Part shown: positions 17,326-24,272 of the stretch, one piece after another
Numbering within the stretch: the stretch's first letter is position 1
Layout: the number at the start of each line of letters is the position of its first letter
Assembly (NCBI GenBank): GCA_014803525.1
Contig: JAAVBP010000022.1
Location: 1-35,956 of the forward strand
From: a bacterium
GTDB taxonomy: Bacteria > Pseudomonadota > Alphaproteobacteria > Rs-D84
DNA: 35,956 nucleotides
Direction: 5' to 3'
Position numbers and translations under genes: made by a program
The notes under the pieces: model-generated
Database searches by the model: none
Seen by the model: the letters and a program-made list of their open reading frames with translations, nothing else
What the model was told of the DNA's origin: nothing

Positions 17326-17382
17326 GAACCCCCAACCTTCTGATCCGTAGTCAGATGCTCTATCCAATTGAGCCATGGACGC
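17306..17382 (-). tRNA. tRNA-Arg(ACG)
   Basis: A complete cloverleaf is present. The acceptor stem GCGTCCA pairs with TGGACGC, the anticodon stem TCTGA/TCAGA encloses loop CTACGGA with anticodon ACG (to be edited to ICG), the T arm has GGGTTCGAATCC, discriminator G follows, and CCA is encoded at 17306-17308. A promoter TTGCAT-N16-TAAAAT lies just upstream. Confidence 0.95.
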
Positions 17383-17393
17383 AACGTTGTTAT

Positions 17394-17421
17394 ATTTTAT
17401 ACACTTTTATTCAAAATGCAA
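17394..17421 (-). promoter_or_regulatory. Promoter of tRNA-Arg
   Basis: TTGCAT (17416-17421), 16 nt, then TAAAAT (17394-17399) on the minus strand, ending 11 nt before the mature tRNA 5' end. Confidence 0.6.
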
Positions 17422-17435
17422 GAAATAATTTCTAT

Positions 17436-18017
17436 TTATTTTGTTTTTTGTGAAATTCCATGATACATCTGATTATAGTGCATGCGGCATACGGATTTAT
17501 AATTGCTGTCGCCCACCGCAATTTGCGCACCGGCACGAACAACATTGCCATTTGCATCAAATCGCAAATGATGCGATGCCAGATGCATACATCCGGGCAT
17601 TTGACACATTGACTCCATACTATGCAGTTTGGCGCCAACCTCTATCAGGCGACGGGATGCAGGAAAAATCTGCTCGTTACTGTCTACCATTAAACCATAA
17701 CACATTACAATTACCGGCGTATTATCGGCAATTCGCACCAATGCATCAACGTCTGACGGCGAAAAGAATTGAATTTCATCAACCAATAACATCTTCGTAT
17801 CGGCATGTGGTGCGTACCCGTTCAAATTTTCTAGGACCAATGCATCCGCCGATATACCAACACGCGAATCAACGCGATTTTCACTGAAACGGTTATCTGT
17901 TTTCGGCTTTATAATCTCTGTCTGTTTGCCCTGATTGTTCAGGTTATAGGCATTAATAATCAACTGGGCCGACTTAGAGCTGCCCATGGTGCCATAATGA
18001 AAATGCAATTTTGCCAT
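17436..18017 (-). CDS. tdk: Thymidine kinase (type II, TK1 family)
   Basis: Tdk phosphorylates thymidine to dTMP in nucleotide salvage. The 193 residues contain the P-loop GTMGSSKS, the catalytic region LLVDEIQFF (DE-x-QF), the lasso segment CYGLMVDSNEQIFPASRRL that closes over thymidine, and a zinc site made of CQMPGC and a C-terminal CRMHY. All are characteristic of the TK1 fold. AAGGAA precedes the ATG. It lies 21 nt after htpX on the same strand and is probably co-transcribed with it. Confidence 0.95.
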   Translation of the reverse strand: MAKLHFHYGTMGSSKSAQLIINAYNLNNQGKQTEIIKPKTDNRFSENRVDSRVGISADALVLENLNGYAPHADTKMLLVDEIQFFSPSDVDALVRIADNTPVIVMCYGLMVDSNEQIFPASRRLIEVGAKLHSMESMCQMPGCMHLASHHLRFDANGNVVRAGAQIAVGDSNYKSVCRMHYNQMYHGISQKTK

Positions 18018-18038
18018 TTTTATGTTCCTTTTTTCCTT

Positions 18039-18971
18039 TTACATTGATTCCAGTCGTTTAATACGTGCTTCCACCGGCGGATGTGTCGCCAGCAAATCGC
18101 CCAGCAATTCACGTGGCGCGCGCGGGTTCGCAATGCACATGGCCGACATTGCCTTGACCTTGTCCAGGCATTCCACCCGCGCGTCCGTTGTAATTTTACG
18201 CAAGGCCGATGCCAAGGCACGTGGATTTCGTGTAATTTGTGCACCGGTGGCGTCGGCGGCGTATTCACGGCTGCGCGATATTGCCATTCGCAACAGCGGC
18301 GTTATAATAAAATTAAACACCATAAATGCCAACCATACCATAAACAATATCGCCGCAGCGTTACCTTTATCTTTGTCATCGCGCGAATGATTTCCGGACA
18401 GAATCACGCGCATTATTACATCCGCCGCAAATACAGTAACACCAATACCGGTTATCAGTAACATATCCAACCTGATATCCCGATTTCCGATATGCGCCAT
18501 TTCATGGGCGATTACACCTTCCAGTTCTAATCTGTCCAATCTTTTTATAATTCCACGCGTCAGTGCCACCGATGCGTCATTTGGGCCGCGCCCGGTTGCG
18601 AACGCGTTCATAGAATCATCATCAATAATATAGACCCGCGGTGTCGGCAGACCGGCCGCCAAGGCCACATTTTCAACACTGCGAAAAATTTCGCGATTTT
18701 TCGGGTCAGAGCCATCAATTTCATGCGCGCCGGCAACACTTAAAATCATTGCGTCACCAAACGCCCATGATATCCCCATCCATATCAGGCACACCAACGC
18801 TGTCGGCACCGCAACCGCCAATGCAATTTCCGCCGCATCACGTGCGGGTACCACAATCCACGTGAATAAAAACACCAGCGCAATAAATATAATTGGAAAT
18901 GCCGCGACCAAAATAGCCGTCTTGATATTATTACTGCGAATATGATCATAGACTGTCTTGACTTTCTTCAT
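18039..18971 (-). CDS. htpX: Membrane zinc metalloprotease HtpX
   Basis: HtpX is an M48 inner-membrane protease that degrades misfolded membrane proteins and overlaps in role with FtsH. The 310 residues have two N-terminal membrane segments (about 18-40 and 45-68), the family motif DPKNREIF...VENVALAAGLPTP, and NAFATGRGPNDASVALTRG. The zinc-binding HEMAH follows (in VIAHEMAHIGNRDIRLD), with two further membrane segments and the third ligand in SRSREYAADATG. AGGAAC is upstream of ATG 18971. It shares a short intergenic region with the divergent beta-barrel gene. Confidence 0.96.
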   Translation of the reverse strand: MKKVKTVYDHIRSNNIKTAILVAAFPIIFIALVFLFTWIVVPARDAAEIALAVAVPTALVCLIWMGISWAFGDAMILSVAGAHEIDGSDPKNREIFRSVENVALAAGLPTPRVYIIDDDSMNAFATGRGPNDASVALTRGIIKRLDRLELEGVIAHEMAHIGNRDIRLDMLLITGIGVTVFAADVIMRVILSGNHSRDDKDKGNAAAILFMVWLAFMVFNFIITPLLRMAISRSREYAADATGAQITRNPRALASALRKITTDARVECLDKVKAMSAMCIANPRAPRELLGDLLATHPPVEARIKRLESM

Positions 18972-18986
18972 AGCAAATGGTTCCTG

Positions 18987-19015
18987 TTAAAATTCTGACT
19001 TTACGCCCGTATTAT
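18987..19015 (+). promoter_or_regulatory. Possible promoter of the beta-barrel gene
   Basis: TTAAAA (18987-18992), 17 nt, then TATTAT (19010-19015). The -35 is weak. Confidence 0.4.
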
Positions 19016-19036
19016 AAACAAAAAACGGGGCCAGTC

Positions 19037-20179
19037 ATGAAAAAAATTTCCATTATCGCAATATTGTTATTACCAATCACAGGATACGCGGCAACAACAC
19101 CACTGGGTAACGCCATCGCCGACACTCGCAGCGCCCCCCGATACCTGATCGATGCGGCCGATGCATGGAACAGCATTATCGGCCAGCCCATGCGCGGCGG
19201 AACAATCGCATCACGCATGTCGGCCATGAATGATGGCGCGCAGACAGCGCGCCTGTATGATGTAATGTCGATCTTGGCATACAACTTTACTCCCATGACG
19301 ATATACCAGACAAACATGCACCTGAACGCGGCATACAGCGACATGGACATACCATTGGCCACGCGTCGAATGGGCGCAAAACAGAACTTTATCTTGGACG
19401 CGCACGGATTTGGCGCAACGGACAAGTATGAACATGGTAAAAACGATGACTTTGAAATGCATACTGGTGGCGCCGGGGCACGTGCATACGCATATGTTAC
19501 AAATGGCTTGACATTCGGCGTTGGATATTCGTACGCCAAATCCAAAAGCCATGATATGGCACTGCGCGCCGACGCAACCAGCAATATAGTATCATTGTTT
19601 TCCAAATATTTGGGGCAATCAGGCATGTATATGAACATGGCACTGGCCGCCGGACAAACGCGTTGGGATTTGGATAAAACCGTTGTTGGGGTTGGTGACA
19701 AGACGTCTTTTGACACGAATTTCTATTCCGGCCAGGCAACTGCCGGTATCAAACTAAACCGTGGTCGGATGTTTTTAACCCCATCTATCGGGACGCGGTA
19801 TACATACATGAACACAGAAAAACATATTGATGCCGCCGCCCAGGACTTTAAAAAATGGTGGTATAATACACTGGCCGCCAATGCAGATGCCCGTGTTGGA
19901 TTTGAATTCACAATGTCCGCCGTGACATTTACACCGTCGTTACATATTGGCGCCGGATATGACATAATCCACAGCGGCACGAACAATGTTAAAACCCGCC
20001 TGGTTACCGGTGACACGTATTACATGCCAGTGCACGCCCCAGGGCGCGGCGAAATTAATGGTGGTGGCGGGATTGGTATTTACGGCGGCAGATATGGGCT
20101 GGACGCAATATATACCATGCACAAACGCAGCGACTATACCGCACATACCATGCACGGAGGTGTAAAAATCGCTTTTTAA
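19037..20179 (+). CDS. Outer-membrane beta-barrel protein of autotransporter type, no passenger
   Basis: The 380-residue protein has a signal peptide (MKKISIIAILLLPITGYA, cleaved before ATTPLG). A short helical stretch is followed by alternating amphipathic strands through the rest: DFEMHTGGAGARAYAYVTNGLTFGVGYSYAKSKS, GRMFLTPSIGTRYTYMNTEK, and FTPSLHIGAGYDIIHSG. It ends in GGVKIAF, a C-terminal Phe as needed for BAM recognition. The pattern fits the autotransporter beta-domain superfamily, but there is no long passenger, so it is a stand-alone barrel of unknown function. I chose ATG 19037, the signal-peptide start. The 21-nt leader has only GGGG as a possible ribosome site. Confidence 0.85.
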   Translation: MKKISIIAILLLPITGYAATTPLGNAIADTRSAPRYLIDAADAWNSIIGQPMRGGTIASRMSAMNDGAQTARLYDVMSILAYNFTPMTIYQTNMHLNAAYSDMDIPLATRRMGAKQNFILDAHGFGATDKYEHGKNDDFEMHTGGAGARAYAYVTNGLTFGVGYSYAKSKSHDMALRADATSNIVSLFSKYLGQSGMYMNMALAAGQTRWDLDKTVVGVGDKTSFDTNFYSGQATAGIKLNRGRMFLTPSIGTRYTYMNTEKHIDAAAQDFKKWWYNTLAANADARVGFEFTMSAVTFTPSLHIGAGYDIIHSGTNNVKTRLVTGDTYYMPVHAPGRGEINGGGGIGIYGGRYGLDAIYTMHKRSDYTAHTMHGGVKIAF

Positions 20180-20195
20180 AAACCGGTGTTTGCGA

Positions 20196-20201
20196 TATAA
20201 T
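20196..20201 (+). promoter_or_regulatory. -10 box of the M23 gene at 20211
   Basis: A perfect TATAAT ends 9 nt before ATG 20211. The -35 is poor (TTTTTA at 17 nt). No Shine-Dalgarno fits in the remaining leader. Confidence 0.5.
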
Positions 20202-20210
20202 CATCGCATT

Positions 20211-21215
20211 ATGAGGCGCATAACGGGATTATTTTGTGTTATATTGACCGCCATCGGTGGCACGGCTGTGGCAGAAAGTTTTTTAGAACCCGCATCTTTT
20301 CCAAAAACAATTAATGACGTATCTTTTATAGACCGTCTGATATCATTGGCAGACGGATACGACGATTTTGAATCTATGTTCGACGAAAACGGCGTATGCA
20401 TCAGTGGATGCGCATACAAAGGCATAAAACTGGAAAATATGATAGAGGCCAGTGAACGCGCCACGCGCGAAGCTGCAGCAAAACTGGAACTGTATAAACA
20501 ACGGCACCCAGAAGAATTTGCAGAGGATCAGCCGTCGCCCCCACAATCATCACCGCCGGAACAACAGCAAACTCTACCCGAGACTCCGCCAAATCCGCCG
20601 GTTACACCCCCACAAACATCACAACCGCCGGCACAAAATGTGTCTGAATACAGCTGTCCTACAAATCAATGGAGTCAATATATTCCACAGGGGCGCGAGA
20701 TTGTAGACCACGCACCGATTGATACAGATTTGATTGTAACTTCTGACATCGGTGAACGCAGCGTCAGTGGCGGATCCAGCTGGCACCAGGGAATTGATTT
20801 AAGAGCAACCGATGGCACACCGCTGTATATGCCGGCAAACGGTATTGTAAAGGCTGTGACCGGCGGTCCAAGCAGTTCTGCCGGATATTATATATGGGTA
20901 TATCATCCGACAGAGGATATTTATACGCGATATATGCACCTAAGCGCCCAGCTGGTTAAGACTGGCGATAAGATTCAGGCGGGGTGTCTGTTTGCAAAAT
21001 CCGGACACAGTGGCCGAAATAAAAAAGGCGGCGCGTATCCGCCGCATCTGCATTATGAAATTAAAAAGACCATGACAAATAATCGCGGGGATGTAATTGA
21101 TCCGTTTGGTAACAAAACGAATCGATTGGGACGCGGATATAAATTCAAGAGCAAGAGCACCATGCGCCCGTCCAGACAAGGCGTTAAACCCGTTGGCTGC
21201 ACCGGTTTCTTATAA
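20211..21215 (+). CDS. Secreted M23-family peptidase with SFPxTIND N-terminus
   Basis: The 334-residue protein has a signal peptide (RRITGLFCVILTAIGGTAVA). A mature N-terminus with LEPASFPKTINDV is followed by an acidic helical part, a Pro/Gln-rich linker (about 115-145) and a C-terminal M23 (LytM) domain. The zinc and catalytic residues are complete: HQGIDL, RYMHLSAQL, and PPHLHYEI. Paired Cys residues suggest periplasmic disulphides. M23 enzymes cut peptide cross-links in peptidoglycan. The same architecture and SFPxTIND motif occur in the gene at 32150. ATG 20211 is preferred over an upstream TTG because TATAAT lies 9 nt before it. The 3' end overlaps the convergent Smr gene by 32 nt. Confidence 0.9.
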   Translation: MRRITGLFCVILTAIGGTAVAESFLEPASFPKTINDVSFIDRLISLADGYDDFESMFDENGVCISGCAYKGIKLENMIEASERATREAAAKLELYKQRHPEEFAEDQPSPPQSSPPEQQQTLPETPPNPPVTPPQTSQPPAQNVSEYSCPTNQWSQYIPQGREIVDHAPIDTDLIVTSDIGERSVSGGSSWHQGIDLRATDGTPLYMPANGIVKAVTGGPSSSAGYYIWVYHPTEDIYTRYMHLSAQLVKTGDKIQAGCLFAKSGHSGRNKKGGAYPPHLHYEIKKTMTNNRGDVIDPFGNKTNRLGRGYKFKSKSTMRPSRQGVKPVGCTGFL

Positions 21216-21564
21216 AGATTTCAAAGCTGCCGTTATTTAATGGTTTCCAGGATAATATATATGAACTAAGCACGCTTTCGCGAACCCACTGTTGAAACTT
21301 TATTTTTAAAATTCCACTGGCACCGGTGATAATAATCGCCCGACGGGCGCCAGACGTCACCACATCCATTATTGCATTCCATGCCTGTTCTTCGGTCAAC
21401 GTATGCAGGTCCAGACGCGTACATTTTGGCACGGGTGCCGTTGGCGGTGGTATTAATTGCCCCAGGCGCAAATTGGCACGTACGGATTTATTGACCGCGC
21501 GCATGTCCGGCCTGAATTCGCCACACGCCATTTGTTCAATATCGGCATCGGTTAACTGTTTCAT
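21184..21564 (-). CDS. Smr-domain protein
   Basis: The 126-residue protein consists of a polar N-terminal extension (about 1-48) and a C-terminal Smr domain with the hallmark LDLHTLTEEQA at its start, the central strand RRAIIITGASG, and the closing SFEIFIR strand. Smr domains, first seen at the C-terminus of MutS2, bind nucleic acid and often have nicking endonuclease activity. The usual HGxG turn is ITGASG here. Its ATG overlaps the prmC stop in ATGA, so the pair is translationally coupled. Its last 32 nt overlap the end of the convergent M23 gene. Confidence 0.85.
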   Translation of the reverse strand: MKQLTDADIEQMACGEFRPDMRAVNKSVRANLRLGQLIPPPTAPVPKCTRLDLHTLTEEQAWNAIMDVVTSGARRAIIITGASGILKIKFQQWVRESVLSSYILSWKPLNNGSFEIFIRNRCSQRV

Positions 21565-22322
21565 CTTTCAAACACCAATACGCGCACGATACCGGCCAAA
21601 TCTTTCTCGGCACGGTTGAATTTCCACCCGGCACACGTAAATATATCACGTACGCGCGCAGACATGCCATCGCCAATTTCCAGATAAATCCGGCCACCAT
21701 CACACAGCCATGCACGTGCATTCTTTGCAATTATTTCATATTCGGCATACCCATCACGCGCCGCATACAGGGCGCGCGCCGGATCATGCATTGCACCCGC
21801 ATCAACACGCGTATCCCCACGCGCGATATATGGCGGATTTGACACAATTACATCAAACGGTGCGCCGGGCATTTTTGACACATGATAACTGCGCCGAATA
21901 ATCTGGACCGCACCCGGGCACAGCGCGCGAACATTACGCCGCGCCACACGTGCCGCACCGCGCGACACATCAACACCAACACCAAACGCGCCAGGTATGT
22001 TTTTGACCACAGATATCAGCACACAACCTGTACCCGTACCCAAATCCAAGATTCGCGCATCCGGTGCGGTATCATTTAATACCGCCACAACAAGTGTTTC
22101 CGTATCCGGTCGCGGGTCTAACGTATGCATATTCGTATAAAACGACAAGCCATAAAACCATTTTTTGTGAATTATTTTGGCCACCGGCACGCCACGGCGT
22201 AATGCACGCGCCATAAAGAACACCGACAGCCTTGACAATTTCGCATTGTTTTCAGTTATAATTCGCGCCGCGCGGATTCCGCCTGCACGTTGCAAGATTG
22301 TGAACGCTTGATTTATTTTCAT
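21561..22322 (-). CDS. prmC: Release factor glutamine methyltransferase
   Basis: PrmC (HemK) methylates the Gln of the GGQ motif in release factors RF1 and RF2. The 253 residues have a short helical N-terminal domain, the SAM-binding motif ILDLGTGTGCVLISVV, an acidic residue ending the second strand (GVGVDVS), and the catalytic NPPY in VIVSNPPYIARGD. A peptide-binding tail (RIYLEIGDG) and DLAGIVRVLVFER close the protein, as in known PrmC. I chose ATG 22322 (MKINQAF). No Shine-Dalgarno is visible, and a perfect TATAAT ends 6 nt upstream. It diverges from the MepM-like gene. Confidence 0.94.
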   Translation of the reverse strand: MKINQAFTILQRAGGIRAARIITENNAKLSRLSVFFMARALRRGVPVAKIIHKKWFYGLSFYTNMHTLDPRPDTETLVVAVLNDTAPDARILDLGTGTGCVLISVVKNIPGAFGVGVDVSRGAARVARRNVRALCPGAVQIIRRSYHVSKMPGAPFDVIVSNPPYIARGDTRVDAGAMHDPARALYAARDGYAEYEIIAKNARAWLCDGGRIYLEIGDGMSARVRDIFTCAGWKFNRAEKDLAGIVRVLVFER

Positions 22323-22357
22323 GAAACGATTATAATTGTCTTCATGAAAAAAGCAAA
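22308..22357. promoter_or_regulatory. Overlapping divergent promoters sharing a palindromic -10
   Basis: ATTATAAT (22329-22336) reads TATAAT on both strands. Plus: TTGATT (22308-22313), 17 nt, TATAAT, 7 nt, then the ATG of the M23 gene. Minus: TTGCTT (22351-22356), 16 nt, TATAAT, 6 nt, then the prmC ATG. Each -35 lies inside the opposite gene. Only one polymerase can occupy the site at a time. Confidence 0.75.
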
Positions 22358-23609
22358 AGATATTATGACAACTAAAAACCTGACACGCCTGGTGCTGACT
22401 ATGGCGGTTATGATGACTGTGTTGGCCACATATGTGGTCGTTACAAATCACCGTACGGTGTCACACGGCGCCGTGGCATCCACGCCGGGCACATGTAAAA
22501 CCATTGTTGTGGTGACATCGGGCGATACATTATCCAAACTGTTGGCAGAGCAAGGCTTTGGTCACAATGAAATCACGGCGATTGCAAATACATTAAAGGC
22601 CGATGCGGGTATCGCAACACTGCGCGCGAACAGTGATAAAATTGAATTTCAACGCACCAGCAACGATTCGCCGGTATCAAAAATCGTTGTTATCCCGTCC
22701 CCCTGGCGCCAGGTGGAATTGACCTGTACGGAAAATGGGGCATGGAAATGCAACACCGTTGAAATAGAACGCGATGTACACGCGGTGTATAAATCCGGTG
22801 AAATTTTGGACGGGGACAGCTTTTATCTGGCAGGATCACGCGCCGGTATTCCGGCCGGCATTTTGGCCGACGTGTACGATTTGCTGGCATTCGAAATGGA
22901 CTTTGAACGCGATATTCGTGCCGGGCAAAAATTTTCGGTGATGTATGAAGAAAACTTTTCTGATGGGAAAAAGGTTGATAATGGTCGCGTAATTGCAATT
23001 TCTTTCCAGGCATTGCGCGGCAATGTAAAGATGTATCGCTTTAAGAAATCAGACGGCACATCCGGGTATTATGATGAAAACGGCAACGGTGCAATTAAAT
23101 CACTGAAGCGCACCCCCATTAATAATGCCAAGGTTACAAGTAATTTCTCGGGCGGGCGCAAACACCCAGTTCTGGGATATACACGCGCACACAAGGGTGT
23201 TGATTTTCGCGCACCAACGGGTACGCCTATTCCGGCGGCGGGGGCCGGCCGCGTTGTCGCGCGCAGCTATAACCGTGGACATGGAAACTTTGTAAAAATC
23301 CGCCATAACGGTTCATTTGAAACGCTGTATGCGCATATGTCCAAATTTGCCAAGGGCGTAAATGTCGGCACCACCGTACGCCAGGGCCAAATTATCGGAT
23401 ATTCCGGTTCAACAGGACTCTCTACAGGGCCGCATTTGCACTATGAAATTATCAAAGATGGCAAACATGTAAATCCGCTGACTGTAAAATTACCCGCAAT
23501 CAGTAATTTGGGCGACGCCGATAAAAAGAAATTTGTTGAATACCGCAAGGTGGTTGACAAAGCCATAGAGCAATTGGATGGCAAACCAGATCTATTCATC
23601 CAGATGTGA
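22344..23609 (+). CDS. MepM/ShyA-like M23 peptidoglycan endopeptidase
   Basis: The 421-residue protein has an N-terminal membrane anchor or signal (about 15-36), then a LysM/OapA-like region (VVVTSGDTLSKLLAEQGF). A second structured domain typical of MepM/Csd3 relatives follows (SFYLAGSRAGIPAGILADVYDLLAFEMDFERDIRAG). The C-terminal M23 domain has all zinc and catalytic residues: HKGVDFRAPTGTP, YAHMSKF, and PHLHYEI. Family members cleave D-Ala-mDAP cross-links to let peptidoglycan grow. The ATG at 22344 lies 7 nt after a perfect -10, so it is probably leaderless. A strong bidirectional terminator follows. Confidence 0.92.
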   Translation: MKKAKDIMTTKNLTRLVLTMAVMMTVLATYVVVTNHRTVSHGAVASTPGTCKTIVVVTSGDTLSKLLAEQGFGHNEITAIANTLKADAGIATLRANSDKIEFQRTSNDSPVSKIVVIPSPWRQVELTCTENGAWKCNTVEIERDVHAVYKSGEILDGDSFYLAGSRAGIPAGILADVYDLLAFEMDFERDIRAGQKFSVMYEENFSDGKKVDNGRVIAISFQALRGNVKMYRFKKSDGTSGYYDENGNGAIKSLKRTPINNAKVTSNFSGGRKHPVLGYTRAHKGVDFRAPTGTPIPAAGAGRVVARSYNRGHGNFVKIRHNGSFETLYAHMSKFAKGVNVGTTVRQGQIIGYSGSTGLSTGPHLHYEIIKDGKHVNPLTVKLPAISNLGDADKKKFVEYRKVVDKAIEQLDGKPDLFIQM

Positions 23610-23611
23610 TT

Positions 23612-23642
23612 AAAAAGGCTTAAGTTTAACTTAAGCCTTTTT
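23612..23642. terminator. Bidirectional terminator overlapping a coding end
   Basis: AAAAAGGCTTAAGTT and its exact complement are separated by one base. The left arm starts just after the M23 stop. The right arm contains the last codons and stop of the hydrolase gene on the other strand. Confidence 0.82.
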
Positions 23643-24272
23643 AAAATGCGGATTGTCACGCTTTAAAATATCAATCGTAGAATCCGGCCCATGGCCATGC
23701 ACAACGTACGTATCATCCGGCATGTTTAATTCATGCAACTGTGATATAGATTTAAACAATGCGCGTGCATCACCGCCCGGAAAGTCATAACGACCAAAAC
23801 CATCACGAAAGATAGTATCACCCGTCAGCAATATTTTCTCGTTCGGGAAATAATAGCATACACCACCAGGCGTATGCCCCGGCGTCGCAATTACATCCAT
23901 CGGTATCGTGCCCAGCACCATATGCCGTCCCGGTGCAATCGGCATGGGCGCAACAAAATCTGCCGGGATATGCGGGATTTGAAAAAAGTCCAATAATTCA
24001 TTTCCCCAACCAATCAGCGAATTATCCGCCGGATGCAGGTACCATGGTACATTAAATCGACGTGCCAAATCCGGTGCCGCCGATATATGATCCGGATGCC
24101 CATGTGTTGCATATATTTCGCGCAAATTTAAACCACGGGCCGCCAATACCTGTTCCCAATCGGCGGCGTGCCCCCACGGGTCAAAAATAATACAATCATC
24201 CCCCGATGACACCAACACGGAATTGGTGTTTTCGGGGGACATACGCAAGATTTCAAATTTATTTTTCTGCAT
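23631..24272 (-). CDS. Metallo-beta-lactamase-fold hydrolase (glyoxalase II-like)
   Basis: The 213-residue protein has all metal ligands of the fold: THGHPDH (HxHxDH), the GHTPGG motif with its His, GDTIFRDGFGRYDFPGGD with the bridging Asp, and a final His in VVHGHGP. This pattern is that of the glyoxalase II/YcbL group, which hydrolyses thioesters such as S-lactoylglutathione. The true substrate is open. ATG 24272 (MQKNKFEILRM) overlaps the last 14 nt of ftsH in another frame, so it is translated as part of the tilS-ftsH operon. The Shine-Dalgarno is weak. Confidence 0.87.
   Translation of the reverse strand: MQKNKFEILRMSPENTNSVLVSSGDDCIIFDPWGHAADWEQVLAARGLNLREIYATHGHPDHISAAPDLARRFNVPWYLHPADNSLIGWGNELLDFFQIPHIPADFVAPMPIAPGRHMVLGTIPMDVIATPGHTPGGVCYYFPNEKILLTGDTIFRDGFGRYDFPGGDARALFKSISQLHELNMPDDTYVVHGHGPDSTIDILKRDNPHFKKA

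Noticed and set aside
19012-19716. A 234-codon minus-strand frame opposite the beta-barrel gene
   Set aside because: The plus-strand gene has a signal peptide and a C-terminal Phe; the shadow has neither family features nor a start site.
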